NCBI GenBank assembly: GCA_934183155.1
Contig: CAKPSB010000008.1
Coordinates: forward strand, 1-51,641
DNA: 51,641 nucleotides
Direction: 5' to 3'
From: an uncultured Bacilli bacterium
GTDB taxonomy: Bacteria > Bacillota_I > Bacilli_A > RF39 > UBA660
Positions 1-8,981 of this stretch are shown here, piece by piece (within the stretch, counting starts at the first letter, position 1; every line of letters begins with the position of its first letter). The position numbers were made by a program, and so were the translations under genes. The notes under the pieces are model-generated. The model was not told the origin of the DNA. It did no database searches and saw nothing but the letters and a program-made list of their open reading frames with translations.

Positions 1-3000
1 AAAAAAGTAGGTGTAGAAAATGATAAGTATCTATTAAAGAAAGATACTACATTAATAGCAAAAGCTTCTGAGCCAGAACCTATTATGATGGCAAGAAATA
101 CGTCTAAAGCATTCTGGCAATCAGGTTATAAAGATAAAATATCTACAGTAGATGTTCTTGATAATAAAAACATTCCTTCAACTGTAGTAGCATCATGGGA
201 CGTATCAGAGAAACAAAATAAATCAGTTATGGCTTGGATTATAGATGATCCAGATAATAGTGGTATGTATAAACTTTATATTGGTGGTAAAGGCAAAGTA
301 ATAGCTCCAGCCGATTCAAGAAATTTATTTTATGGATATAATAGTAGTTTTAGCTTAACAAAAACAATGAATTTAGCTAAGTTAGATACATCAAGAGTAA
401 CAAATATGTATAGTATGTTTTCTGATTGTAGTTCTCTTACCAGCTTAGATTTAAGTAACTTTAATACAAGTAATGTAACAAATATGGATTCTATGTTTTA
501 TGAATGTAGTTCTCTTACCAATTTAGATGTAAGTAAGTTTGATACAAGCAATGTAACAAGTATGGATTTTATGTTTTATGGTTGTAGTTCTCTTACCAGC
601 TTAGATGTAGGTAAGTTTAATACAAGCAAAGTAACAAATATGGCTTCTATGTTTTCTAGGTGTAGTTCTCTTACCAGCTTAGATGTAAGTAAATTTAATA
701 CAAGCAAAGTAACAAATATGTCTAGTATGTTTTCTGATTGTAAGTTTCTTACCAACTTAGACGTAAGTAACTTTGATACCAGCAATGTAACAAATATGGC
801 TGCTATGTTTTCTAGGTGTAGTTCTCTTACCAACTTAGACGTAAGTAGCTTTGATACAAGCAATGTAACAAATATGAGATGGATGTTTCAAGGTTGCACT
901 AAATTTACAAACTTAAATGTAAGCAATTTTAATACAAGCAAAGTAACAAATATGGCTAGTATGTTTTATGATTGTAAGTCTCTTACAAACTTAGATGTAA
1001 GTAACTTTGATACAAGCAAAGTTACAACTATGAATTATATGTTTGATGCTTGTAGTTCTCTTACTGATTTAAATTTAAGTAATTTTAAAACAAACAATGT
1101 AACAGATATGAGTTATATGTTTTATAGTTGTAGATCTCTTACTAGCTTGGATGTAAGTAACTTTGATACAAGCAATGTAACAGATATGTATGGTATGTTT
1201 CATGAATGTAGTTCACTTACCAGCTTAAAATTGTGCTCATTTGATACTTCTAAAGTAACAGATATGGGATATATGTTTTATGGTACTTCAAAATTAGCTA
1301 AAATTTATGTTGGACCTAAATGGACAACAGGAAATGCTACTACAGACTATATGTTTTCTGGTAGTGGAGTATCAGCAGTAACTCAGTCAAATACATGTGA
1401 ACTTGATGCATATGGAATAGCTATTAATAATATTTCCTCTAGTGCAACAACTAATTCAATAACATTAGTTACTGATGCATCTTCTAAAAGTGGAAGTATT
1501 ACTAAATATGAATTTAGTAAAGATAATGGTAAAACTTGGATAAATAATGGTAGCAATAATACTTATGAATTTACTGGACTTACTAAAAACACCGATTATA
1601 AACTAATGGTAAGGGTTACTAATAGTAACAATCAAACAGCTACTAAGTCTATAAATGTAACAACAGAAAGTATAGCAGCACCAGCATACACAGAGGTTAA
1701 AAATGATGATAGTAGTGATGTAACAATTGATTTTGGAGTAGATTGTTCAAATGGCACTTACACTTGTTCATATCAAAAAGATAATGGAAGTAGTGTTAAT
1801 GTAACAACTTCTACTGCGACTGTTCATTTTACAAGTAGTGGTTCATTAGTTGCTAAAATAACAGCTGGAACTAAGACTGTAAGTAGTAGTTATACTGTTA
1901 AGATTGTTTCATTAATGATGGCAAGAGATGCGTCTAAAGCATTCTGGCAAAGTACATATCAAGATAAAATATCTACAGTAGATGTTCTTGATAATAAAAA
2001 TGTTCCTTCAACTGTAGTAGCATCATGGGACGTATCAGAGAAACAAAATAAATCAGTTATGGCTTGGATTATAAACGACCCAGATAATAGTGGTATGTAT
2101 AAACTTTATATTGGTGGCAAAAGCAAAGTAATAGCTCCAGCCGATTCAAGTAATTTATTTGGTGGTGGATATAATTCTAGTTTTAGTAAAACAAAAACAA
2201 TGAATTTAGCAAAATTAGATACATCAAGAGTAACAGATATGAGTCGTATGTTTAATGGTTGTAGTTCTCTTACCAACTTAGATGTAAGTAACTTTGATAC
2301 AAGCAACGTAACAAATATGGCTTCTATGTTTGGTGGTTGTAGTTCTCTTACAAATTTAAATGTAAGTAACTTTGATACAAGCAATGTAACAAATATGTTT
2401 GGTATGTTTAATGGTTGTAGTTCCCTTACTAACTTAGATGTAAGTAAGTTTAATACAAGCAATGTAATAAATATGGCTTATTTGTTTTCTAGTTGTTATT
2501 CTCTTACAAGCTTAGATGTAAGTAACTTTGATACAAGCAAAGTAACAGATATGAGTGATATGTTTTACGATTGTAGTTCTCTTACAAACTTAGATGTAAG
2601 TAACTTTAATACAAGCAAAGTAACAGATATGAGTGCTATGTTTTCTAGTTGTAGTTCTCTTACAAACTTAGATGTAAGTAACTTTGATACAAGCAGAGTA
2701 ACAAATATGTCTGGTATGTTTTCTAGTTGTAGTTCTCTTACAAACTTAGACGTAAGTAAGCTTAATACAAGCAGTGTAGAATATATGGGTTCTATGTTTT
2801 TTGGCTGTAAGTCTCTTACAAACTTAGATGTAAGTAAGTTTAATACAAGCAATGTAACAAGTATGGATTGGATGTTTAGAAACTGTAGTTCTCTTACCAG
2901 CTTGGATGTAAGTAATTTTGATACAAGCAATGTAACAACTATGTCTGGTATGTTTGAGGATTGTAGTTCTCTTACCAGCTTGGACGTAAGTAGCTTTAAT

Positions 3001-6000
3001 ACAAGCAAAGTGACAAATATGAGTGATATGTTTTGGGACTGTAGTTCTCTTACCAGTTTAGATGTAAGTAACTTTGATACAAGTAAAGTAACAAATATGA
3101 GTTTTATGTTTAGAGACTGCAATTCTCTTACCAGCTTAGATGTAAGTAATTTTGATACAAGCAATGTAACAAATATGAATGGTATGTTTTGGGGTTGTAG
3201 TTCTCTTACCAGCTTGGACGTAAGTAGCTTTAATACAAGCAATGTAACAGATATGAGTCTTATGTTTTCTAATTGCAAGTCTCTTACCAATTTAGATGTA
3301 AGTAACTTTGATACAAGCAAAGTGATAAATATGGATTCTATGTTTGATAGCTGTAGTTCTCTTACCAGCTTGGACGTAAGTAGCTTTAATACAAGCAATG
3401 TAACAGATATGAGTTCTATGTTTTCTAATTGCAAGTCTCTTACCAATTTAGATGTAAGTAACTTTGATACAAGCCAAGTAACAAATATGGTTTTTATGTT
3501 TGGTGGTTGTAGTTCTCTTACAAACTTAGATGTAAGTAAGTTTAATACAAGCAATGTAACATATATGAGTAGTATGTTTCGTGGCTGTAGTTCACTTACC
3601 AGCTTAAAATTGTGTTCATTTGATACTTCTAAAGTAACAGATATGCGTTATATGTTTTATGTTACTTCAAAATTAACTAAAGTTTATGTTGGACCTAAAT
3701 GGACAACAGCAGGTGCTATTACAACTAGTATGTTTACTAATAGTGGAGTATCAGCAGTAACTCAGTCAAATACATGTGAACTTGATGTATATGGAATAGC
3801 TATTAATAATATTTCCTCTAGTGCAACGGTTAATTCAATAACATTAGTTACTGACGCATCTTCTAAAAGTGGAAGTATTACTAAATATGAATTTAGTAAA
3901 GATAATGGTAAAACTTGGATAAATAATGGTAGTAATAATACTTATGAATTTACTGGACTTGCTAAAAACACTGATTATAAACTAATGGTAAGGGTTACTA
4001 ATAGTAATAATCAAACAGTTACTAAGTCTATAAATGTAACAACAAGTATAGCGGCCCCAACATACACAGAGGTTAAAAATGATAGTGGCCGTGATGTAAC
4101 AATTGATTTTGGTGTAGATTGTTCAAACAGCACTTACACTTGTTCTTATCAAAAAGATAATGGTACTTTTGTAACAACTAAAAACACTAAACAAATTGTT
4201 TCTTTTATAAGTGATGGAACATTAGTAGCTAAAATAACAGCTGGAACTGAGACTGTAAGTAGTAGTTATATCGTTGAGTCTTATCCAGTAATGATGAAAA
4301 GAGATAATTCTAAAGCTTTTTGGTCTGCTTTATATGAGTCAAGAATATCTACTATAGACGTTCTTGACAATAAAAACGTACCCAATAATGCAGTAGCATC
4401 ATGGGACGTATCAGAGAAACAAAATAAATCAGTTATGGCTTGGATTATAGATGATCCAAATAATAGTTATATGTATAAACTTTATATTGGTGGTGATGGT
4501 GGTGTTGCCGCCCCAGCTGATTCATCTTCATTATTTGGTGGGTATGAAAGTAGTTTTAATGGAACAAAGACAATGAATTTAACTAATTTAGATACATCCA
4601 GAGTAACAGATATGAATAATATGTTTTCTAATTGTAATTCTCTTACCAGCTTAGATGTAAGTAACTTTAATACAAGCAAAGTAACAAGTATGAGTGGTAT
4701 GTTTAGGAATTGTAGTTCTCTTACCAGCTTAGATGTAAGTAACTTTAATACAAGCAAAGTTACAGATATATATGGTATGTTTTGGGGCTGTAGTTCTCTT
4801 ACCAGCTTAGATGTAAGTAACTTTAATACAAGCGGTGTAATAGACATGGCTTATATGTTTTATAATTGTAGGTCTCTTACCAGCTTAGATGTAAGTAATT
4901 TTAATACAAGTAGTGTAACAAATATGGATTCAATGTTTGATTATTGTAGTTCTCTTACCAGCTTAAAATTGTGCTCATTTGATACATCTAAAGTAACAAG
5001 TATGTATTCTATGTTTGAAAGCACTTCAAAGTTAACTAAAGTTTATGTTGGACCTAAATGGACAACAGCAAATGCTACTACAACTAATATGTTTTCTGGT
5101 AGTGGAGTATCAGCGGTAACTCAGTCAAATACATGTGAACTTGATGTATATGGAATAGCTATTAATAATATTTCCTCTAGTGCAACGGTTAATTCAATAA
5201 CATTAGTTACTGACGCATCTTCTAAAAGTGGAAGTATTACTAAATATGAATTTAGTAAAGATAATGGTAAAACTTGGATAAATAATGGTAGTAATAATAC
5301 TTATGAATTTACTGGACTTACTAAAAACACCGATTATAAACTAATGGTAAGGGTTACTAATAGTAATAATCAAACAGCTACTAAGTCTATAAATGTAACA
5401 ACAGAAAGTATAGCGGCCCCAACATATACAGATATTAAAACTGATAGTGGCCGTGATGTAATAATTGACTTTGGAGTAGATTGTTCAAATAGCACTTACA
5501 CTTGTTCTTATCAAAAAGATAATGGAAGTAGTGTTAATGTAACAACTTCTACTGCGACTGTTCATTTTACAAATAGTGGTTCATTAGTAGCTAAAATAAC
5601 AGCTGGAACTAAGACTGTAAGTAGTAGTTATGGTGTTATTTTACCAATGTCGGTTTCTACTTTAAAGAGTGTAGCTATTTCCAAAGGTGATGGTTTATAT
5701 GAGAATAATTATACTAACGGAATTTATTTATATGCTGGTAATAATCCAAATAATTATATTATATTTAATAATGAATTGTGGAGAATTGTAAACATTCAAA
5801 GTAATAATACCGTTAAAATAATTAAGGATGAGCCTTTAGCTAGTCCCATGAATTTTGATTCTAGTAATGGTCGGTTTTCTAGTGGAGGTTATTGTTCTTT
5901 GGATAATAGTATGGGAAATAATGGTTGTAATTTGTGGGGAGGTACTAAATCAACGATTAGTCATGAACATTATGTTTCTAAATTTCCATATAGAACGGAT

Positions 6001-6564
6001 AATTTTAACCTGGTTATAGCGGGTCCTGATAATGATAGTTCTTTAAATGCTTATTTAAATGGTGATTATTATAATAGTATTAATAATAATTCTTTAAAGT
6101 TTGTTAAGAAAAATAACTATGATAATGGTCTTTTACCTACATTGGTTCAAAGTGATTCTTATTCTATTGCAGATATTAATTTATTCTCTACTTATACATA
6201 TGGGGAATATTATGTTGCAATTCCTAAGGTTTCTGATTATATTATGGCTAGTACTTATACTGATTGTGGGACAGGCAGATATTATACAAGTCGTGAATGT
6301 ATGAAAAATGCAGCTGAAAAAAATTGGATGTATGATAGCTCTAAAAGTTTCTGGTTGATAAATCCAACGGAATATGTTTCTAATAATAGTTATTATACAA
6401 ATAAAGTTGCTATTGTCTCTTCTTCTACTGGTGGTATTGCACAGGCTAATGCTTATATGAATAGTCCTAATATTTATGTTAAACCGGTTACCTTCTTGTC
6501 CTCATCTATTGAGTTATATGGTAATGGTACAAAGGAAAAGCCTTATAGTATAGTTATTAATTAA
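1..6564 (+). CDS. Giant BspA-like 26-residue-repeat surface protein (5' end outside window)
   Basis: The frame is open from base 1, so the start lies upstream; the first ATG at 85 is internal because the same MMAR/MMKR module start recurs near 1915 and 4291. 2187 codons are visible. Three modules are present. Each has an N-cap of about 95 residues, an array of 26-residue repeats (core SLTNLDVSNFDTSNVTNM, then a conserved MF and Cys), a fibronectin-III-like domain (SITKYEFSKDNGKTW) and an Ig-like domain with two Cys. A different C-terminal domain of about 310 residues follows from about 5635; it contains NNELWRIV and resembles DUF6273-type caps. The repeats match the BspA/DUF285 (TIGR02167) family of surface proteins, which are often adhesins. 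No LPxTG motif or membrane anchor is visible at the C terminus, and any signal peptide would be upstream. The precise ligand is unknown. Confidence 0.85.
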   Translation, partial: KKVGVENDKYLLKKDTTLIAKASEPEPIMMARNTSKAFWQSGYKDKISTVDVLDNKNIPSTVVASWDVSEKQNKSVMAWIIDDPDNSGMYKLYIGGKGKVIAPADSRNLFYGYNSSFSLTKTMNLAKLDTSRVTNMYSMFSDCSSLTSLDLSNFNTSNVTNMDSMFYECSSLTNLDVSKFDTSNVTSMDFMFYGCSSLTSLDVGKFNTSKVTNMASMFSRCSSLTSLDVSKFNTSKVTNMSSMFSDCKFLTNLDVSNFDTSNVTNMAAMFSRCSSLTNLDVSSFDTSNVTNMRWMFQGCTKFTNLNVSNFNTSKVTNMASMFYDCKSLTNLDVSNFDTSKVTTMNYMFDACSSLTDLNLSNFKTNNVTDMSYMFYSCRSLTSLDVSNFDTSNVTDMYGMFHECSSLTSLKLCSFDTSKVTDMGYMFYGTSKLAKIYVGPKWTTGNATTDYMFSGSGVSAVTQSNTCELDAYGIAINNISSSATTNSITLVTDASSKSGSITKYEFSKDNGKTWINNGSNNTYEFTGLTKNTDYKLMVRVTNSNNQTATKSINVTTESIAAPAYTEVKNDDSSDVTIDFGVDCSNGTYTCSYQKDNGSSVNVTTSTATVHFTSSGSLVAKITAGTKTVSSSYTVKIVSLMMARDASKAFWQSTYQDKISTVDVLDNKNVPSTVVASWDVSEKQNKSVMAWIINDPDNSGMYKLYIGGKSKVIAPADSSNLFGGGYNSSFSKTKTMNLAKLDTSRVTDMSRMFNGCSSLTNLDVSNFDTSNVTNMASMFGGCSSLTNLNVSNFDTSNVTNMFGMFNGCSSLTNLDVSKFNTSNVINMAYLFSSCYSLTSLDVSNFDTSKVTDMSDMFYDCSSLTNLDVSNFNTSKVTDMSAMFSSCSSLTNLDVSNFDTSRVTNMSGMFSSCSSLTNLDVSKLNTSSVEYMGSMFFGCKSLTNLDVSKFNTSNVTSMDWMFRNCSSLTSLDVSNFDTSNVTTMSGMFEDCSSLTSLDVSSFNTSKVTNMSDMFWDCSSLTSLDVSNFDTSKVTNMSFMFRDCNSLTSLDVSNFDTSNVTNMNGMFWGCSSLTSLDVSSFNTSNVTDMSLMFSNCKSLTNLDVSNFDTSKVINMDSMFDSCSSLTSLDVSSFNTSNVTDMSSMFSNCKSLTNLDVSNFDTSQVTNMVFMFGGCSSLTNLDVSKFNTSNVTYMSSMFRGCSSLTSLKLCSFDTSKVTDMRYMFYVTSKLTKVYVGPKWTTAGAITTSMFTNSGVSAVTQSNTCELDVYGIAINNISSSATVNSITLVTDASSKSGSITKYEFSKDNGKTWINNGSNNTYEFTGLAKNTDYKLMVRVTNSNNQTVTKSINVTTSIAAPTYTEVKNDSGRDVTIDFGVDCSNSTYTCSYQKDNGTFVTTKNTKQIVSFISDGTLVAKITAGTETVSSSYIVESYPVMMKRDNSKAFWSALYESRISTIDVLDNKNVPNNAVASWDVSEKQNKSVMAWIIDDPNNSYMYKLYIGGDGGVAAPADSSSLFGGYESSFNGTKTMNLTNLDTSRVTDMNNMFSNCNSLTSLDVSNFNTSKVTSMSGMFRNCSSLTSLDVSNFNTSKVTDIYGMFWGCSSLTSLDVSNFNTSGVIDMAYMFYNCRSLTSLDVSNFNTSSVTNMDSMFDYCSSLTSLKLCSFDTSKVTSMYSMFESTSKLTKVYVGPKWTTANATTTNMFSGSGVSAVTQSNTCELDVYGIAINNISSSATVNSITLVTDASSKSGSITKYEFSKDNGKTWINNGSNNTYEFTGLTKNTDYKLMVRVTNSNNQTATKSINVTTESIAAPTYTDIKTDSGRDVIIDFGVDCSNSTYTCSYQKDNGSSVNVTTSTATVHFTNSGSLVAKITAGTKTVSSSYGVILPMSVSTLKSVAISKGDGLYENNYTNGIYLYAGNNPNNYIIFNNELWRIVNIQSNNTVKIIKDEPLASPMNFDSSNGRFSSGGYCSLDNSMGNNGCNLWGGTKSTISHEHYVSKFPYRTDNFNLVIAGPDNDSSLNAYLNGDYYNSINNNSLKFVKKNNYDNGLLPTLVQSDSYSIADINLFSTYTYGEYYVAIPKVSDYIMASTYTDCGTGRYYTSRECMKNAAEKNWMYDSSKSFWLINPTEYVSNNSYYTNKVAIVSSSTGGIAQANAYMNSPNIYVKPVTFLSSSIELYGNGTKEKPYSIVIN
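367..1296 (+). repeat. Module 1 LRR array, 12 x 78 bp
   Basis: There are twelve in-frame 78-bp units including the N-cap unit (NLAKLDTSRVTNM) and a terminal unit with SLKLCSFDTSKV. The units differ mainly in the two residues before MF and the two after it. Confidence 0.85.
2200..3675 (+). repeat. Module 2 LRR array, 19 x 78 bp
   Basis: There are nineteen 78-bp units. Bases 3196-3351 and 3352-3507 are a nearly perfect 156-bp tandem duplication (two repeat units) with only a few differences, which indicates recent expansion. Confidence 0.85.
4573..5034 (+). repeat. Module 3 LRR array, 6 x 78 bp
   Basis: There are six 78-bp units with the same N-cap and terminal unit as the other two modules. 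This is the shortest of the three arrays. Confidence 0.85.
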
Positions 6565-6570
6565 TTTATA

Positions 6571-6602
6571 AAAAGCCTAGCTTTAGTGCTAGGTTTTTTT
6601 GT
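6571..6602 (+). terminator. Rho-independent terminator of the repeat protein
   Basis: Stem CCTAGC/GCTAGG (6576-6581 with 6588-6593) is flanked by an A run and followed by a T run, seven bases after the stop codon. Confidence 0.85.
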
Positions 6603-6721
6603 TTGAAAAAGTTATCCCATAATTTCCCATATTTATATCAAATTTTATCCATAATGTTTTTGTATTATGTTTACAGAGCAAGAGAAAAGCTCTTAGAGGG
6701 ATGTGATATATGATAAAATAA

Positions 6722-6730
6722 TGTTATACT
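6722..6730 (+). promoter_or_regulatory. Extended -10 promoter of the two-component operon
   Basis: TGtTATACT lies 17 bases upstream of the ATG; no good -35 is visible. A short inverted repeat AAGAG/CTCTT lies upstream at 6680-6694. Confidence 0.5.
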
Positions 6731-6747
6731 ATTAATGAGGCGATAGA

Positions 6748-7401
6748 ATGTATAAAATCTGTTTAGTGGAAGATGAGAAAAATTTGAATGATTTAGTTAA
6801 GTCTTATTTAGAAAGAGATGGCTATGAAGTTGTTCAATATTACAATGGAACTGATGCTTTAAATCATGTAACTGATAAAGTTGATTTATGGATATTAGAT
6901 ATAATGCTTGGCGATGAAGTGAGTGGTTATGATATTATAAAAAAAATAAGAGAAAGCAAGGATGTTCCGGTAATATTTACATCGGCTAGAGATCAGGATT
7001 TAGATAAAATAATTGGTTTAGAGTTAGGAAGTGATGATTACGTTGCTAAACCATATTCTCCTAAAGAATTGATGCTTAGGGTTGGTAATTTAATTAAAAG
7101 AACTTATTCTTCTAAAGGAAAAATAATAAATTATGGTGATTATGAGATTGATTTAGATAAAAGATTAGTAAAGGATAAAACTTTAGAAATATCTCTCACT
7201 ACTTTAGAGTTTGATTTACTGGTTATGTTTTTAAAAAATCAAAATAAATCTTTTTCAAGAAACTTTATACTTCAAAATGTTTGGGGTGATGATTATTTTG
7301 GTAGTGATCGGGTAGTAGATGATTTAGTTAGACGACTTAGAAAAAAAATGCCTAAACTTAGGTTAAATACTATTTATGGATATGGATACCGTTTATCATG
7401 A
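6748..7401 (+). CDS. OmpR/PhoB-family response regulator
   Basis: This 217-residue protein has a receiver domain (about 1-115) followed by a winged-helix DNA-binding domain (about 125-217). The acidic pocket (VEDE), phospho-acceptor D51 in LWILDIML, T78/S79 and K101 in AKPYSPKEL are all visible. The C-terminal RRLRKKM and the final YGYGYRLS are typical of OmpR-type effector domains. RBS GAGG at 6737-6740. It overlaps the histidine kinase gene by four bases (ATGA), so the two are co-translated and are the cognate pair. The target genes cannot be read from the sequence; the neighbouring repeat protein gene is separated by a terminator. Confidence 0.93.
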   Translation: MYKICLVEDEKNLNDLVKSYLERDGYEVVQYYNGTDALNHVTDKVDLWILDIMLGDEVSGYDIIKKIRESKDVPVIFTSARDQDLDKIIGLELGSDDYVAKPYSPKELMLRVGNLIKRTYSSKGKIINYGDYEIDLDKRLVKDKTLEISLTTLEFDLLVMFLKNQNKSFSRNFILQNVWGDDYFGSDRVVDDLVRRLRKKMPKLRLNTIYGYGYRLS

Positions 7402-8657
7402 AGTTAAAGCATAATTTATATAGGCAAATATTAACTATTGTGTTGATTATGTTTGCACTTATTTACATAAGTTTTTCGGTTGTTTTTCCTAAGGCTTTAA
7501 TGCCAATTTATGAAAAGAATATATACTCATATCTTAAGGGGCCACTTGATGCTTTACCAAATGATTCTTTTTCTGAAGAGGTTAATAGTTCAATTGCTTA
7601 TCTTTATGTTAAAGGTGATGCAATAATTGTTTCAAGTAATATTAATGAAGTTATAAATGTTCCTACTAGACAGATTATCAAAAAAATAAAAGGTGATTAT
7701 GGTAAATTTGTTTATCATAATAGGACTTACTATTATTATACAAAAAGGTATGGTGATAGTTATCGTGTAGCTATTGGAAATGATAGTTATATTAAGCAGA
7801 TGAAAACTGATATTAAAGAAACGTTATTCCCCGTTTTGTTTGTTACCTTGCTTTTAATGATTGTAATAGTTGCTTGGTGGAGTCAGTTTTTAGCTCAAAA
7901 GATTCGTCATCTAAAGGAAAAGGTGGATAATTTAGATAATGATAAGTATGTAGATAAATATACTTATAGGGTAGATGATGAAATTAAAGTTTTATCGAAC
8001 GCTATTGATGAGATGAAGGTTACTTTATCGAAGGCTGATGAATATAAAAATCAAATGTATCAAAATATTTCTCATGATTTTAAGACACCTCTCACCGTTA
8101 TAAAATCGTATATTGAGGCCATTGAAGATGGCGTTCAGGATGAAAAACATGGTTTAAAAATTATTAAACAAGAAATAGAAAAATTAGAAATAAAAGTACA
8201 CTCCTTACTATATTTAAATAAATTGACGTATTTTAAAGATATGGATGGTTATAAAAGTGATATCATAAATATTACGGATATTTTAAAACAATCTGTATCT
8301 AAGTTTAAATTAACTAGGCCAGATATTAAATGGCAAATCGATATTTTGGATAAAAAAACTGATTTTAGAGGTTCTACTGATATGTGGGAAGCTATAATTG
8401 ATAATATTTTAAGTAATTTTATTCGATACGCTGATAAGATAATTAAAATAACAGTTAAAGGACATCGAATTATATTTTATAATGATGGTCCAAATATTGA
8501 TGAAGGTATTTTAAACGACATGTTTACCCCTTATAAAAAAGGAATTAAAGGCCAGTTTGGATTAGGTTTATCTATTGTTAAACAAACACTTTCTTTACTT
8601 GGATATGAAGTGCTTGCAAAAAATGAAAAAACTGGTATTGAATTTATAATAAAATAA
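7398..8657 (+). CDS. Membrane sensor histidine kinase
   Basis: The 419-residue protein has TM1 at about 10-30, an extracellular sensor loop of about 110 residues, TM2 at about 143-165 and a HAMP-like linker. The HisKA box follows, with H226 in NISHDFKTPLT. The catalytic ATPase domain shows an N box (DNILSNFIRYA, 335-345), a shortened G1 box (YNDGPNID) and a G2 box (GQFGLGLSIVK). The sensor loop is rich in Tyr and Lys and matches no domain that I recognise. Translation starts inside the stop codon of the response regulator gene. It is a two-TM kinase of the type common in Bacillota; the signal is unknown. Confidence 0.92.
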   Translation: MKLKHNLYRQILTIVLIMFALIYISFSVVFPKALMPIYEKNIYSYLKGPLDALPNDSFSEEVNSSIAYLYVKGDAIIVSSNINEVINVPTRQIIKKIKGDYGKFVYHNRTYYYYTKRYGDSYRVAIGNDSYIKQMKTDIKETLFPVLFVTLLLMIVIVAWWSQFLAQKIRHLKEKVDNLDNDKYVDKYTYRVDDEIKVLSNAIDEMKVTLSKADEYKNQMYQNISHDFKTPLTVIKSYIEAIEDGVQDEKHGLKIIKQEIEKLEIKVHSLLYLNKLTYFKDMDGYKSDIINITDILKQSVSKFKLTRPDIKWQIDILDKKTDFRGSTDMWEAIIDNILSNFIRYADKIIKITVKGHRIIFYNDGPNIDEGILNDMFTPYKKGIKGQFGLGLSIVKQTLSLLGYEVLAKNEKTGIEFIIK

Positions 8658-8678
8658 GAAAGCTTTTGCTTTCTTTTT
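8656..8678 (+). terminator. Terminator of the two-component operon
   Basis: Stem GAAAGC/GCTTTC (8658-8663 with 8668-8673) with a TTTT loop and a T5 tail directly follows the stop codon. Confidence 0.8.
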
Positions 8679-8692
8679 GCGTTATTTTGTAT

Positions 8693-8717
8693 AAAAAAAG
8701 TCCATAATCATGGGCTT
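8693..8717 (-). terminator. Terminator of rpmB
   Basis: Stem GTCCAT/ATGGGC (8700-8705 with 8710-8715, one G-U pair) has an A7 run on the plus strand, which is a T7 tail when read on the minus strand. Confidence 0.75.
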
Positions 8718-8891
8718 TTAAGCAGCTAGTTTATTTTTAATAGTTTTTAATTCACGAGCTGATATTTTATATTTTTTACCATTAATTGTTACAGTTTGTA
8801 AATTTGGTTTAAAAGCATGTCTTGTCGCATTTAAAGCGTGTGAACGACGATTACCAAATAAAGGTTTTGCTTCAGTTATTTTTTTTGCCAT
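8718..8891 (-). CDS. rpmB: 50S ribosomal protein L28
   Basis: This 57-residue basic protein has the L28 signature: FGNRRSHALNATRHAFKPN near the N terminus, then LQTVTINGKKYKISARELKTI. It belongs to the large ribosomal subunit. It is slightly shorter than the usual 61-64 residues and has no cysteine, so it is the zinc-free form. A strong RBS (GGAGGG on the minus strand, near 8899-8904) precedes the ATG. It is transcribed alone, with its own terminator, in the direction opposite to the upstream two-component operon. Confidence 0.93.
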   Translation of the reverse strand: MAKKITEAKPLFGNRRSHALNATRHAFKPNLQTVTINGKKYKISARELKTIKNKLAA

Positions 8892-8981
8892 GATTAATCC
8901 CTCCTTAAGTTTTTCTCACGTTTATAACTTTACCATATTATAACGGATAAGTCAAATGATTGCTTTAAAATTTAACAAATT

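Noticed and set aside
85..87. ATG 85 as the true start of the surface protein
   Set aside because: The frame is open upstream to base 1, there is no RBS before it, and the same MM(A/K)R sequence begins each internal module.
2565..3554. Long open frame of 329 codons on the minus strand across the LRR array
   Set aside because: The 78-bp repeats lack stops in this frame, so openness is a by-product of the repeat. The same happens at 576-863, 2106-2462 and 4482-4847. No RBS or promoter is seen.
367..5034. CRISPR array as an explanation of the regular repeats
   Set aside because: The period is exactly 78 bp, in frame, with coding-type variation and no spacers of unrelated sequence.
6680..6694. 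AAGAG/CTCTT inverted repeat as an operator for the response regulator
   Set aside because: OmpR-type regulators mostly bind direct repeats, the repeat is short, and one copy is not enough evidence.
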